Made by a program: the position numbers and the translations under genes. Shown here piece after piece: positions 45,421 to 58,740 of a stretch of 64,000 bases of DNA (position 1 is its first letter; the number at the start of each line of letters is the position of its first letter). The notes under the pieces are model-generated. The model searched no databases. It had not been told where the DNA came from and worked only from the letters and a program-made list of their open reading frames with translations. Source of the stretch: Calvatia gigantea (lineage: Eukaryota > Basidiomycota > Agaricomycetes > Agaricales > Lycoperdaceae); assembly GCA_025093985.1 (NCBI GenBank), contig JACAAK010000017.1, positions 248,001 through 312,000 on the forward strand, in the 5' to 3' direction.

Positions 45421-47796
45421 ATGACACTCACTGCTACCCCCCGGGTCATAGCACAGGCAGACGTCAATTCAAAGCACTCTGCAACTCCCCGGCGTGGGCC
45501 ACCCTCAGGGGAAGGGGCAGACGAGCCCGGGCTACTGGACGGCCCACAGGAAAAGTCAGAAATGGAGCCCAAGGTGGACATTGAGCACGTTCCAGTGAAA
45601 GATGACCCAAGGCAATGGACACCTCTTCGCAAGGTTAGCTTAACTATTCAAGGTTCAACGAGGTGCTGAAACACTATCTTAGACAGTGACACTGCTGCTC
45701 ATATCTGCTGCTTCCATGACAGTAGGAATCCTTAGTAGTATCCAAAACCGTGTGTACCATTCATCTGCCCATCTGCTGGGATCATGAACTATCTTCGAGA
45801 CAGCGGCCGTAGCAGAGATGGAGCGAGACTTGCCTGCGACGAGTTCTCAATTCAGCGTAAGCCTTGCCCTTTTCATGCTTGTTCAAGGCCTCGTACCAGT
45901 GGCATGGAGTGCAGTTACTGAAATCAAGGGAAGAAAGGTGCGTCCTAATCATTTTTTAAATGCTTTGAGTGTTAATTGCTGGCGATTATGCAGCTAGTCT
46001 ATGTGTTATCTTTGCTTCTTACCACCATTGCTTCCATCGTTGTTGCTCTGAGTCACAGTATTGGGCTGTGAGTTGAAACACCTGCTATAGTAGACCCTGT
46101 TTTTCTTACTATCACTTGATACCCATTCTCGAACCCAGCGTGATAGGATTCAGGTGTATCCAGGCAGTCGGGTTCGTCCTTTCGAGTTATCATCAAAACG
46201 TCGATTTATTCGTACATACTCAGATCGAGCGCTTTTCTGGCTATTGGAGCAGCTACCCTTGCCGATATATATGAACCACACGAAAGAGGAACGAAGGTCA
46301 GGTTTTAATTATCACCATGTGAGAAATTGTCGTGCTGAAGTAACCAAGATGGGAATATACTATACCGCCCCTTTGCTCGGTCCAGTACGTCCTTGCGCGA
46401 ATAAATTCCAGGCCGGTTTTCATAGCATTCCCAGTCACTAGGCCCCATCCTTGGGGGTGGGCTAACATCGGGGCTTGGTTGGCGATCAATCTTCTGGTTT
46501 AGCACCATTCTCAGCGGAATATGCTTGCTCGCATTCCTGGTGTTCTTTAAGGACACATTTAGGCGAGAGAGAAGCCTGACGTATCAGAGCATTCTGAAAC
46601 AAAGGCTAAAACACAGGGCGAGGAAGTCCGAACCCCAGCCTGGGTCAGAGAAATTTCGACAGGCATCGCAGCACCAGAAGAAAAATCTTCGCAAGAGAGT
46701 CATGGACAGCTAAACGCGAGTGAATTAGACCAAGTAAAGGTCACCCTTCGAGATATCAATCCATTCCGGCCTATTTATCTCGTTCTTCGTCGTCGGAACA
46801 ATGTGGCAATGTTGTTTGTCACTGGTAAGATCGTCTGATTGAATCCCAAGAGATGTTCTTACACCTGTGTAGGCGTTATGCTCGGATGGCAATTCATGAT
46901 CACCTACACTATTGCACGCACTCTAAGCTTCAGGTATCATTATGATGCTTGGAAGATTGGCTTCACCTCCCTGTCGTACGGACTTGGTAAGCTTTGACTT
47001 CCACGATGCATTGACCACAGGCGAAACCAACTTTTCCTGTGCTTGTATAGGGTGTTTGTTCGGCAGTGTCGTGGGTGGTAGATGGTCTGATCTAATGTTA
47101 CGAAGAATGAAAGCAAAGAACGGTGGTATAAGCCAACCCGAAGTCAGTTAATTTCCTCGGATTTCTCACCAACTCGCACTAGTGACGATCATCCCTGATC
47201 TACGTTTCAATAGATGCGTTTGAGGAGTGTATTGTTCAGTGTATTTGCTCTCCCGGCGTTCATTGCGGCAAGTGGATGGGTGACGCAGCAACACTGCGCA
47301 TGTCGCAGCCGTCGTCGTGACGCTATTTGGAGGAGGCTTTTTCTCCACGTACGCTCTTTCCCATTTTCCAGGCATCTTCTGTAGCAAGAAAATGACGCGA
47401 TATCTCGTAGAATTATGTATAGCAGTATGTTAGCGTACATCGTCGACGCCAACGTCGGAAGGTCTTCCGGCGCAGTCGCTACGAATAGCGTATTCCGTGG
47501 CGTATTTGCGTTCATTAGTACTGAGGTAGCTGTGCCGATGCAGGTATGTATCTGTCTCCTTTTTCCTGTTCGAGAGATTATCGCTTACTGCTTAATTCGA
47601 ACAGGATCACCTAGGGGACGGTGAGTTCCTTCAATCCAATTCAAATGACCAGTGGCCACTTACTATTTCTCTAGGTTGGATGTATACAATCTGGAGTGGA
47701 ATCATCTTGCTCGCTGGTCTCCTTACAATCATCGTCTCTTACAAAGGAGAAAATTGGAGAAGAGCGGCGGAGGAGAGGGAAGGCACGAGTAACTGA
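45421..47796 (+). CDS. MFS drug:H+ antiporter-like transporter, copy 2
   Basis: The cytosolic N-tail (MTLTATPRVIAQADVN...) ends DDPRQWTPLRK before a short intron (GTTAGC...CTTAG). Helices follow: TVTLLLISAASMTVGILSS; SVSLALFMLVQGLVPVAWSA with the loop VTEIKGRK; LVYVLSLLLTTIASIVVALS; YYTAPLLGP; SLGPILGGGLTSGLGWRSIF (motif C); then the cytosolic loop FFKDTFRRERSLTYQSILKQ, INPFRPIYLVLRRRNNVAML, MLGWQFMITYTIARTLSF, GCLFGSVVGGRWSDLMLRR, ALPAFIAASGWV, ILAYIVDANVGRSSGAVATN-like sequence, and TIWSGIILLAGLLTIIVSYK, ending at 47796. About ten short introns. Frame problems appear near 46140-46200 (the block that reads VIGFRxIQAxGSS in paralogues is disturbed) and 46700-46720. Exports drugs or metabolites in exchange for protons (family knowledge). 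Possibly functional, probably not. Confidence 0.75.
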
Positions 47797-48527
47797 TTCT
47801 CACCCCAATTCGGCACATTGCAAAGTTCTTCAGCGAATTTCCTGCCGTGTACCCCGTTCGACGTACCCGCAGCCACTTACATCACCTTGTTCCCCCACCC
47901 TTTGTGACAGCGGTACATTTGTTGACAGCCGGAAGCAATACAATGAACGGTCAACGAACAGAACACTTGAGGTTTTGGGGATATTTGAATAAGAGGCCTT
48001 TCTCACTGATTGATCCATGAGGCATGTGCACGAACGACTGTTATATTCTTGTGGTCGTATTTTCACTCGAGTCTTTTTCTCCACCCAAATTAACACCAGG
48101 TGTTGTCGGCCTCGGATATGAACGGTGTCATAACAAGAGGCAGGCCAGGCTGATACTTTTTGCGATTGGCTGTCGACTCCACCGCGTTATTGGCCTGCAT
48201 TCGGTAAACTGGTTCCGAAAAGGAGTTGTGCCGCAGAAGCCGCCGGTTGCGATCCACAGGTCTCCGTTTTGCCCTTACCTGCTACCGATCATCTTGAATT
48301 GTCGATATTCCCTGCAGTCTTGTGAGCAACCATACGACCCATGCGCTGTCTTTCAGTTATAAGGTATTCCTTACCTGGGTGTACCTCAGTGCTTAATTCC
48401 CACTGCCTGACCACCGCTCAAGTTTTTTGCCCTTTATTTTCGAAAAAAAAACTCTTGGACACATACACACTTATCCGTGATTTCTAACACCTTCAGGAAT
48501 CCTTGATTCACTTCCCCTCATCCCACT
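47797..48527. other. intergenic between MFS copies 2 and 3
   Basis: No gene seen. It resembles the region upstream of MFS copy 1 (for example near 48110 and 11815), so the flank was duplicated with the gene. Confidence 0.4.
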
Positions 48528-50763
48528 ATGGCGAACGACGCACCGAAAACAACCGACGCTACGGCTCAGGATGCGTCCAACGACAAATCCCGACGAAGTA
48601 CGATGGACAGTACGACGTCAACGATGGTCGACGTCGAACATGCCGCTGTTGAGGACGATCCACGCCGTTGGACACCCTTGCGAAAGGTACGTCGAGCCTT
48701 CCTGACGTGGTGAGATCACCTAAACAGGATCTTCAGAATTTCACTCTATTTTTAATATCTGCAGCGTCTATGATTGCTGGGCTCGCCGGAAACATTCAGA
48801 CCCGTAAGGGAACAATGGCGATCCGCTTGAGGGAGTAACATTCATACCTATGTTGTTCAGCCGCCATCGAGGACATGGAAGAAGAGCTCCCTGCAACGAG
48901 TCAACAATTTAGCTTGACCCTCTCAATATTCATTCTTCTACAAGGGGTGGCGCCGTTGGTATGGTGTGCCATCAGCGAAGTTAAGGGGCGAAAGGTACAT
49001 GGAATTCTTACGCATCGGCTATCAACTCAGCGCGCCCTAGCTGGTGTACCTCGTGTCGCTCGCCTTCTTCACCCTTGCATCCATCGCTGTAGCAATCAGC
49101 ACAAATATTGGGCTGTGAGCCACAACGCTTCTACCACCTCCATGATCTCACTTCACCGTAGCGTTGTTACTTTCCGTACAATTCAAGCCATTGGGTATGG
49201 ATCATTTGGCTGTCCCGACAGTTCTTGACCTGACACTTGTCCAGGTCGAGCCCGGTCATTGCTATCGGGGCGGCAACACTCGCCGATATTTACGATCCCG
49301 CTGAACGGGGGACGAAGGCATGTAGCTACCCCCATTCCCGTACATCGCCTCATAAACTTCGATACTACAGATGGGAATTTACTACATGGCACCCCTTCTT
49401 GGCCCTGTAAGTGCGCTTCAACTGACTTCAGACTGGGGGTGACCAAAATATCATTTTTTCCAACCTAGGCAATTGGTCCCATTATCGGCGGTGCATTGAC
49501 CAATGGCCTTGGCTGGCGATCAATTTTTTGGTTTTTATGCATTGTTTCTGGGATGAGTTGGTTGACGTTCCTCCTTTTCTTCCGTGACACCTTCCGCAAG
49601 GAGCGTAGCTTGACCTACCAAACCGTCCTTAAACAACATTTGAAGGTCAACCAGAAGGAGGGTGCTGGTGTTGTTTCGCAGAACGCGACCACACCGCCGA
49701 GTACCGTTGATCTGCACCATATGGACCTTGAGAAAGCGGGGGAAGAAACTCCGGCTAGCCGCGACGATGACCCATCCCGAAATACAGTTATCTCTAAGGG
49801 AGGTCAATCCGTTCAAGCCTATCTGGAGCGTTTTGCGACGTAATAATAACCTGGCGATGTTATTTGCATCTGGTATGTCGCAACAGATTATCTGGTCCAA
49901 GCAACCTCATAGCCCCCCACTCCAGGCATCATGTTCGCACTTACTTATATGATCAGTTACACGAGTGCACGGACGCTCTCTATGTTTTACAACTATGACG
50001 CCCTCATGATCGGCGTGATTACCATCACTTACGGCTTAGGTGTGCTGTCTTCCTTGTCTTTTTTGGTTTGATTTATTCACATCTGTCTAGGTTGTGTTGT
50101 CGGCAGTTTGTTAGGAGGCCGTTGGTCGGATTACAAACTAGCCAAACTCAAAGAAGCCAACGGAGGAAAAAGCTACCCTGAGGCTAGTCGTAACGCACCC
50201 AGACGAAGCGAATATTGGACTAATCAATTGACCAGATGAGGCTGAAGAGCACAACACTCGGTATATGGTTGCTTCCTCCCTGCATCATTGGGTTTGGATG
50301 GGTGTGCGAGCGCCATGTTCATATCGCAGCCCTCTGTGTCCTGCTCTTTATGGCAGGCTTCTTCACAATGTGAGTGTGGGTCCATTCAGCGATCGAGATC
50401 CTAACTCATTATTGCTTGTGTTGCGGCATAGTCACATATCAGATGGATTTATGCAAGCGCGTTAGCGTATCTTGTTGACGCAAATGTCGGCATGTCAGGA
50501 ACCGCTATCGCCGCCAATTCAGCTTTCCGCGGATTTTTTGCTTTTATTTCGATTGAGGTCGCAGTACCTATGCAGGACGCCCTTGGTGATGGTACGTAAT
50601 CCGGTCCTTGGGCTACGGAGATGCTAACGCTGGGATAGGGTGGCTTTATACCATCTGGGGGATTTCAATGGTACTAACCGGTGCTCTCATTCTCTTGGTG
50701 GCATGGAAAGGTGAAGAGTGGCGCAAAAGCTCAGAGATACGAGAGGCAAAGGCTTGCCAGTGA
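48528..50763 (+). CDS. MFS drug:H+ antiporter-like transporter, copy 3 (best preserved)
   Basis: MANDAPKTTDATAQD opens a tail ending DDPRRWTPLRK at a GTACGT donor. Helices and loops in order: DLQNFTLFLISAASMIAGLA; LTLSIFILLQGVAPLVWCA with SEVKGRK; LVYLVSLAFFTLASIAVAIS; VIAIGAATLADIYDPAERGT; AIGPIIGGALTNGLGWRSIF (antiporter motif C); FFRDTFRKERSLTYQTVLKQ; a variable Thr/Glu-rich central loop; VNPFKPIWSVLRRNNNLAML; GIMFALTYMISYTSARTLSM; GCVVGSLLGGRWSDYKLAKL; IGFGWVCERHVHIAALCVLL; ASALAYLVDANVGMSGTAIA; and GWLYTIWGISMVLTGALILL, with the stop at 50763. Introns of about 50 nt separate most segments. One frame change remains in the central loop (49745-49800). It is a close paralogue of 12193-14525. 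Confidence 0.8.
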
Positions 50764-52500
50764 AAACGGTCCGGATTGACATTAGGAGGTACCGCTTTTC
50801 ATTTGGACGTGCGTATGTATCACTCAAGAGGCATTAAGATTTAAGAGGGTACATCAAAGATACCCATTGCATTTTTAATCGAATTAAGCATATTATCTCT
50901 TTGAAGTACAGGTTCTGGCCCTTCTTAAATAATGGTTCTGAGGCTGAAATGAGCGGTAAACGCCCCGGTTTGCCAGCACATCCTTTGGTTCTATTTTTCG
51001 GCGGTCCGGATGAGTTTGAGACCGCTATTGACTTGTGATGAACGCCTCAGCCCAATGGTTATCGGGAGTCGATGCTGGCCTACGTTGAAAGACCACCTAC
51101 TACGTTAAGGGACGTTGCGAGCCACTCGATCCCCCGATCACGCAACTACGCGCAGCGCGCCAGATGGTGTGGAATGAGACGGAGTTCAATTCTCGGAACG
51201 AACCCCGACTTAAGGGACGATGAGTGGCCGACCCTGCTTGGGTACCAGGCCCCGTATTGCGTAGCTCAGGAGGAGAGGGGTAGGGGGGGATTGGGCGAGG
51301 TATCCAGATATTACAAAGTGTGGTGGGCTGGCCCCTTGCACAATCCGGGTCAGATCCTTGATGTTATCTGCTCTAGAATTCAAGTTTGTGTGAAAAATAA
51401 AAATCGTCACTACCTGACACTTAGCAATACTCCAAGAAACATACGTGAGAGGATACAGCGTCGCGATTTGTCGGACTGGCCAGGAACTTGCACAAAAATC
51501 GCACGGGCGACCCCGAAAACAACTGTACTTAGGAGCAATAAGTGGCGTTAAGTACTCAGAAACCGGACGCATGATACGATGAGGAGAACCCCATTTTAAT
51601 GCTATTCTGGTGCCTTGATGATGCCGTACTTACCCCCCAAAATCTGAGAGATATTCAAGTCCTCAAAGTAACCCTCAGCCGCTCTGCCGTCGAGTCTCTC
51701 GCACAAAATGTTCGCGCCCATTATTAATACCCTCCTCGCGCTCAAATAACGAATTTCCCTTTACCCGATCAACGTCCCAAAAAGGGTGAAGTACCATGCA
51801 CGTGCATCGTGCATCAGGCTTCGCGATCCCAACAACATGACGGTTGGTATTTTGGACTCTTAGCAACTGCCTCCGCATCATGAAAGTGGTTGACCGCGGC
51901 GCTGAGGAAACGCCTTACTCGGCAACGTGGAGGGAGGACCCGCCGGGGGGAGGATGGATACGCAGTGCATTGTGTCAGTTGGGTGGCCTAGTGCCTTTCA
52001 TCTACCCCACCGTTCACCAGTCTCCCGGTCGATTAGCGTCAAAGGCTGAAGACCTTCCTTAGTGAAACATTTGACATCTTCTGCTGTTCTGATGCACAGC
52101 TTTAGGGGGGATCACGAAAGACGGCGACTACAACGAGAATCACCTCAGTTCCCCCATCACAGGCTAGGGTGAGCGCCACGTTCACTTACACACAGATAAC
52201 TAACCGCCATGTAGTAGACCGCCTTTAGTTTAGATAATACGAATCAATTCCACCATCATGGACTAAGGATATACACTCTTCTGGCAGCAAACGATCGATG
52301 CATTGTGATCTGCTTCTTCCCTTCAACCAGTAGATACACGACTTCGCGAGAGCCTGGCGCTATCGATTTCGAATGGAAATGGTACTCAATTCCCAAACCG
52401 AGCTGGCGTTCACGTACCATATCTTAGTTGGTCAGGTTCGTTAATACCGTCGATTCTCTGCTCTACTAGACTAATAGACTTCTAGTACTTGGGCAGTAGG
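50764..52500. other. DUF6533 repeat unit 1, upstream part without a gene
   Basis: The sequence from about 50880 resembles 54868 onward and 55990-56900 and 60370-61320. The 159-codon frame at 51072-51551 is not preserved in the other units, so I do not call it. Shared stretches include TAACCGCCATGTAGTAGACCGCC near 52201, with near matches at 56830 and 61237. Confidence 0.5.
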
Positions 52501-52517
52501 TTCTCAGCAATCCTAAA

Positions 52518-53980
52518 ATGCAGATAAATGTTGACAGAAATCTGATAAGTGGCCTGTTACACGCTGGCGGCAGGTGTCTTTCCCCCCACTATTCACGCTC
52601 TTGCATATGTGTTAAACAACGTTTCCAGTTCTTTGACTGGATGATTACACTCGACCTCGAGGTCTCACTCGTCTGGAACTCTAAGTGGAGTTTCACAAAA
52701 GTAGCGTTCCTGGTGAACCGGTATCTGCCTGTATTGAACTTTGTCCTGACTTTTGTCCGTAAGCTCAGTCCTCAAATTTCGACTGCTATGTTCCGACAGA
52801 ACCGCTTTTTTAGTCGGCCAACAGGGGCTTATTCCGATTGGTGCATGCAAAGCAACATATGCGGCGGAAGGATGTACGCAAACTCCAGTCCTTATTCGAG
52901 CTTCAGAGCTGAGGTGGGCGATTGACAGGCGTTTACTTCATAGGATTTTATATTGCAGAGTGTAAGCCTTTACGACTTCTAGTCTTTTGACAGGGTCTTG
53001 AAACGGTTACAGACATTTTTGCACTCCGGACTTGCGCCGTCTGGAACATGAAAAACCGAATGCTCGTAGTGCTCGCACTCTTCTACCTGGGTAGCTTTGC
53101 ATACAATGCCTACAACTATTTTGGTTCCGTGGCTCCTCTACATTGTATGTACCCTTTTCACCTATTTTTCCTGTCACTTATCCAATTTCCAAGTCTTCTC
53201 TATCCCGCCGGTTACGGCTTGCGTTGCATTTCAAGTGAAGGACCCCGAACTCTATGTCAGTTATATCGTGTTGGTAACGTATGATGCAGGTATGTCTGCT
53301 ACGTAATTACTTCACTTCCAGGAGATCACATTACGACTTGTGGAATTTCAGCGATGCTGGCCCTGATGATTTATCCGGCAGTGAAAAATCGTGAGTTACA
53401 CCTTAAGTTTGCCATCGCTTGCCTTCACATGTAGATCAGATCGTGGCATGAATAAAATTACCAGGGATTCTGATTTCATTAAAAAAATATACACCGAAGG
53501 TACTTTCACATCTGCCTAACTGTGCTGCTTGCCGGGTTGATAACGTCCCATTCAAGTTGTCTTCTTCTACGCCTACTTGCTCGGTGTGTTTCGAACTTTG
53601 AAAATTTGTCCAGCATTGTGGGGCTCACAAATTCCATTCTAGTTTTATCTGCTATAGCTCTCGCTGTGGAAATCCGAGTGGTATGTTTATCAAATAGTAA
53701 CCGGCGGAATGGCACTGATTATCGACTGTTGCTGAACATTAGCCTGACAACGTTTACCTTTTCACACTGTGAGCCCTATCAGTTTGCAAGCCTCAAAACT
53801 TATCCATTATTGCTTAACAGTGTCAACCGTATGGTTCGATCAGTGTTAGCTTGCCGAGTTGTATTAAATATCCGAAGAACGGCGCAGAGTACGTCATTTT
53901 CAACAGGGGATCACCTATCAACATTCAACGAGATGAGATTCATGGAGTCTGGGCGAAGCTTTTGATCTTATTCCGGGAGA
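52518..53980 (+). pseudogene. DUF6533 membrane protein, unit 1
   Basis: The DUF6533 signature reads QFFDWMITLDLEVSLVWNSK then WSFTKVAFLVNRYLPVLNFV (52630-52745). A donor GTAAGC near 52760 follows, then a later exon IFALRTCAVWNM-like sequence (about 53020-53050), VLALFYLGSFAYNAYNYFGS, and after a short intron AFQVKDPELYVSYIVLVTYD (53225-53285). Further helices follow near 53350 (MLALMIYPAV) and 53520-53690. The family has about seven membrane helices in a GPCR-like arrangement and unknown function; it is found in mushrooms. Frames are interrupted between exons and the 3' part is hard to join, so it is probably decayed. Confidence 0.65.
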
Positions 53981-56900
53981 TACACTAGGCGCTCACCCGA
54001 AAAACTATATTCATTAATACCCCAAATGATGAGCTCCGAAGCATTAGACTAGGGTTGCCCTATGTCCTGCGCAAATTTATAGAGTTGATTTCTGCATGAA
54101 TCTGCGGCCGCAGCGCTTCAGGATGTGAGAGGAGAAAACCAGGTGTTCGCCTCGTCATCTGGCGCTGTGCCGCTCCAACGCGAGATCCCAAATAGAAGTT
54201 CCCTGAGAGATTCATGTTGGAACAAGTCCGGCTAGAACGTCCTCAACATGTTCTACCGTAACTGTGCACCCTGTTTCCGGGCTTAGAGTCCAGGTAGGAC
54301 AGTGGTATGACACCTATCCTCGCGCATCCTCTCACCTGAATCTCACTAATACTCCAGCAATCAGGCAATTACTAAGATTTTTTCAGCGAGGTTTGCAGGA
54401 ACTGGTGTAAGCCTGCTAGGACTCTAAGCATGACTCACTAAATTCACAACCGAAGATCAATAGGCACGGGCGTTATTATTCGGATCGTGTAAGATACGTG
54501 TATCGTCAAGCAAAGATAATGGTAGAAGAGAAGATGAATCCTTCAGAACCCGTGATCCGGTGGTGTATATCCGTCAGCGCGATCGGTCAGTTATTTGTAA
54601 GTACCATGCTTACAACAGGGCGTCCCCAGGAGCAAAAATGTAAGAGCATTGGCTTCAGGCCTGAAGGCCCCCAGGGACATCTTGGGGTCTTCAAATTTCA
54701 AAGCTCAATGTGTTCGACGTGTGACAAACGGGCAATGGCGTCTCGTCACAACCGATAAAACATAACGCCCGAGAAATGTACATCAGGGCTCTTATCATCC
54801 AGGGTCTCCAGTCATGTACCTTTTTCACCGCTCTCACACAAAATTACTCTCTGCATTACTACTTGGATCAAGCGTATTATCTCTTGCAAGCTGCAAAGCA
54901 GGTCTGGGGCGGTATACGAGCAGCTACTGCATCGACCTGCTAGCACATCCTCTGGTTCTATCTCTCGGTGGGAAACGGCTGAGTTTGGGATCACCGGTTC
55001 CTTGTAACCTATGTCTCAACCCAATGGTCATCGAATCGATGCCGGCCTAGGTCGAAGGATTACCACTACGTCAAGAGATGTTGCGAGCCACCCAATCTCG
55101 GAGGACCCATTGACAGTTTTGGCTTCAATCTCGATCAATCAACCGGGTATACTTAGCGGGTAGTGTTGAGAGAGGAGAATTATACTCTCTTTTCTCTCTC
55201 CCGGCCTTTGCCTATCGGTAGACCTTCTTGTAAGCTCCAGCTCTAACGACATGGGTCCCCACTCACAGACGCTGCTAACGATCGTGTATCATGTCTTGGT
55301 CGGTCAGGTACGCTTGTATTGTCCGTTCTTGGGGTTCTTGCTAAAAAGGTTTTCGGGTGCATAAACAGTACGTCCTGGATTCTGATGGGGTGCTTGTGGT
55401 GTCTTAACCGAGGTTGAACGTTTGAACTGGTGCCCCGTTCGCAGTCACATGGGCTCGGGGGTGTTTAGGGCCGTTGGTTACTAGTACCGCTAGCCTCATG
55501 GGACATCTATAGAACCTCCATGTTTGACATACGGCGCTTATGGGGATCCTAGGAGATCTCATACGGATATAGGGGTCTTCATCTGCCACGCAGAGCCATC
55601 AAACTATCTTTCAGCCCAAGACCGCACATCAATTCCTCATAACCATCTGGGGAAAATAACGATCAGGGAGGTTGATGTTCGGCGACCACTTTCCTGAGGT
55701 ACGGATGAGTTATCGAGATAGATGATGCAGCCAACGGAGCAAGCTGGCTTGTTGTATGATCCAGGCCGATCCAGGTAAAGTCTTTGACGTTATCGGTTCT
55801 GCATGACCCGTCCTCGACCACATCATAGAATTAATGCCTATGCGGCAAATTGAAATTATCGCTACTTGGTGCTTAGCAAATTTGCTACAAGAAACACCCA
55901 TGAGAGTAAATGCGTTGTGATTCGTTGGACTGACCAGGAACTTATACCCAATTGGCGCAGGTGACCCTAGCAATAACCCGTATCTATCACGTTTTGCTAA
56001 CACCTCCATATCCTTGTAGGAACACTGCTAAGAAACCAGATTCATGATGCACAGTGGCGGATCTCATGTTCGTGCTATTCTTAATCTGCTTCGATACCTG
56101 TTCGGATTCCACAGAACCATCTCATTTGAACATATCAGCATTTGGTGCTTTTACGACACCGTATCCCACCTACTCCCAAGGTGTGAGAGAGATTCAAGTC
56201 CTTGAAGTATCACCCAGGCCGCTTCGCCACCAAGCCCCTTGCACAAAATACCCACGCTTCTCATCCTCCCTGCGCTCAGCTCCCCGAAATCTCATGGTTT
56301 TCTTCCCGTCGCATAATTGACAAGATGTCATTTCCCAACGATAATAGATGTTGCTCAAAGTTGTTGTGCGCTTGGTATCCACCGGTGCGGTCTTGGCTCA
56401 TGACTAAGTACCACCCCCGAAAAAAGTGAAGCATCAGGTTTCGCAATATCAACGACACGGCTGTTAGGACTTGTAAACTTTTCACACCTGCTTCCGCATC
56501 CTAAGAAAGTGTTAACCGCCGCCTGAAGAAACATCTTACTCGGCATTGAACGTGGAGGGGGACCAGCCGAGGGGAGGAGGGATATGTGGTAAGCTATATT
56601 AGCTGAGCGGCAAGTGGTCTAGTGCTTTCATCTACCTCACTGCTCATCACTTTCTTAGTTGGTTAGCATCAAGGCTGAAGACCTTTCTTGGTGAAAGGTT
56701 TGATATCTTCTGTTGCCCAGGTTCAGAGGGATCACGAAGACAGGAATCACAACAAAAATCACCTCAGTTCCGTATCCTGACTGAGGTGAGCACCACATTC
56801 GATGTTGGTGTATATACATGCCAGATAACTAACCGCCGCGTAGTGGACCGTCTTTAATTACATAGGATAGATAATACACCTCAGTTTCCGCCACCATCAC

Positions 56901-57180
56901 CGATTAAGGATACTATCTTTAGCCAGCAAAAGGACAGTGAACCCTATGTGTGTCTCTTCCTGTCCTCCAACCACTGTCTAACTGACTTTGCGAGAGCCTG
57001 GCGCCATCGATATCGAAAGGAAATGGCACTCAATCCCTAAACAAAATTGACCTTCACATACCTCGTGTTAGTTGATTGGGTACGTTTGTATCATCAATTC
57101 CCCACTTCTGCTAGACTAACGGACTTCTAGTACCTGAACAGTAGGTCCTCAACAGTCTCGAAATGCGGGTAAATGTTGAT
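53981..57180. other. between DUF6533 genes 1 and 2: end of unit 1 and upstream part of unit 2
   Basis: No gene can be supported. Frames of 60-100 codons (54498, 54814, 55710, 56054) are not conserved across units. The part near 54022-54330 matches 59890-60240. Confidence 0.45.
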
Positions 57181-58620
57181 GGAAATTCGATTAGTGGCCT
57201 GCTGCACGCTTGCGGCAAGTGGCGTTTTCCTTGTTATTCACTCCCTTAACCATATGCTAACCAGAGGTTCCAGTTCTTTGATTGGACGATTACACTTGAC
57301 CTCGAGATCTCGCTCGTCTGGAATTCCAATTGGGGTTTCACAAAAGTAGCATTTTTGGTGAACCGGTATCTGCCTTTCTTGGATTTCGTCTTAAACATTA
57401 TTCGTAAGCTCAATTCATGAATCCTCAATGCTACATCCTGACAGAACCACTTTTTTCAGTAGGCCGACAGGGGTTTATTCCGATTGGCGCATGAAAAGCG
57501 ACATACGCAGTGGAAGTATGTACGCAAACTCTAGTCCTTGTTGTGCTCCAGATCTTTAGAGCTGAGACAAATGATTGATGGGCATTTACCTCATCGGACT
57601 TTATCTTGCAGAGTGTAGGTCTTCGCTACCTCTAACCAACGATGGAGCCTTGAAATGGTTTCAGATATTTTCGCGCTTCGCACTTGCGTTGTCTGGAACC
57701 TGAAAAAGCAGATGTTCATAGTGCTTGCACTCTTCTACTTGGGTAGCTTTGCATACAATGCCTACAACTATTTCAGTTCTGTGTCTCCTCTCCATTGTAC
57801 GTGCTCTTCTCACCTGCTTTCCCCGTCCTTAATTCCATTTCCAAGTTTCCTCCATCCCTCCAGTCATAGGTTGTGTTGCTTTTCAAGTGAAGGACTCTCG
57901 ACTCTATGTCAGTTATATCTTATTAGTGTCGTACGACGCAGGTGTGTTTGCTACGTGATCGGTTCCCTTTCAAAAGATTAAGTTGCCTGTGGCGTTCAGC
58001 GATGTTGGTTTTGATGGTTTATCCAACGGTGAAAAATTGTGAGTTACGCCTCGTGTTTTCCATTACTCGTCCTCACATGTAGATCAGATCGTGGCAGGAC
58101 TAAATTTACCAGGAATAATGATTTAATGAATACAATATATACCGAAGGTACTTACGCGTCCACCTAACTAGACTGCTTCCCAGTCTGATAACGTCCCGTT
58201 TAAGGTATCCTTTTCTACGTTTACTTGCTCAGTATGTTTTGAGCTGTCGAAATTTGTTCGGGCTTGTTAGGCTCACGATTTTATTCTAGTTTTATCTGCT
58301 ACAACCCTCGCCATGGAAATCCGAGTGGTACGTATACGGAGGTATCATATCGGGCTGAATGGCACTGATTGTCAACTGTTGCCGAATGCTAGCCTGACAA
58401 TGTTTACCTTTTCGTGCTGTGAGCTTCCTAGGACTTCAAGTTTCAAGTTTCAAAACTTATTAATTATTGTCTGATAGTGCCAACCGCATGGCTCGATCGG
58501 TGCTAGCTTGCCGAGCCATGCTCAATATCCGAGAATCGTTCGTCAAGGGGCAGAACAAATCATTTTCAGTTTCAACAGGGGATACTTATCAACAGTCAGC
58601 GGGATGAGTTTCACGTAATC
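57181..58620 (+). pseudogene. DUF6533 membrane protein, unit 2
   Basis: QFFDWTITLDLEISLVWNSN and WGFTKVAFLVNRYLPFLDFV (57275-57395) form the DUF6533 signature, ending at a GTAAGC donor. The next exon has DIFALRTCVVWNLKKQMFIV and LALFYLGSFAYNAYNYF (57655-57775), then AFQVKDSRLYVSYILLVSYD (57875-57940), MLVLMVYPTV (58000) and later remnants to about 58330. It has the same exon order as unit 1, and more frame breaks towards the 3' end. Unknown function; probably decayed. Confidence 0.65.
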
Positions 58621-58732
58621 CGGGTGTAGCTTTCGATTGAAGATACAATGAGAATGTTGGAATCTGTGATGTCACATGATCAAACTCCTCCCTGTTTTTT
58701 TTTTTTTAATTCACTTCAGAGTCCTATTGCGC

Positions 58733-58740
58733 ATCTCCGG
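58733..58740. repeat. 8-bp target site duplication, left
   Basis: ATCTCCGG, repeated at 59437-59444. The uninterrupted paralogue on minus near 34280 has a single ATCTCCGG. Confidence 0.9.

Noticed and set aside
51072..51551. 159-codon open frame in repeat unit 1
   Set aside because: It is not conserved in the two sister units and carries no domain or signal.
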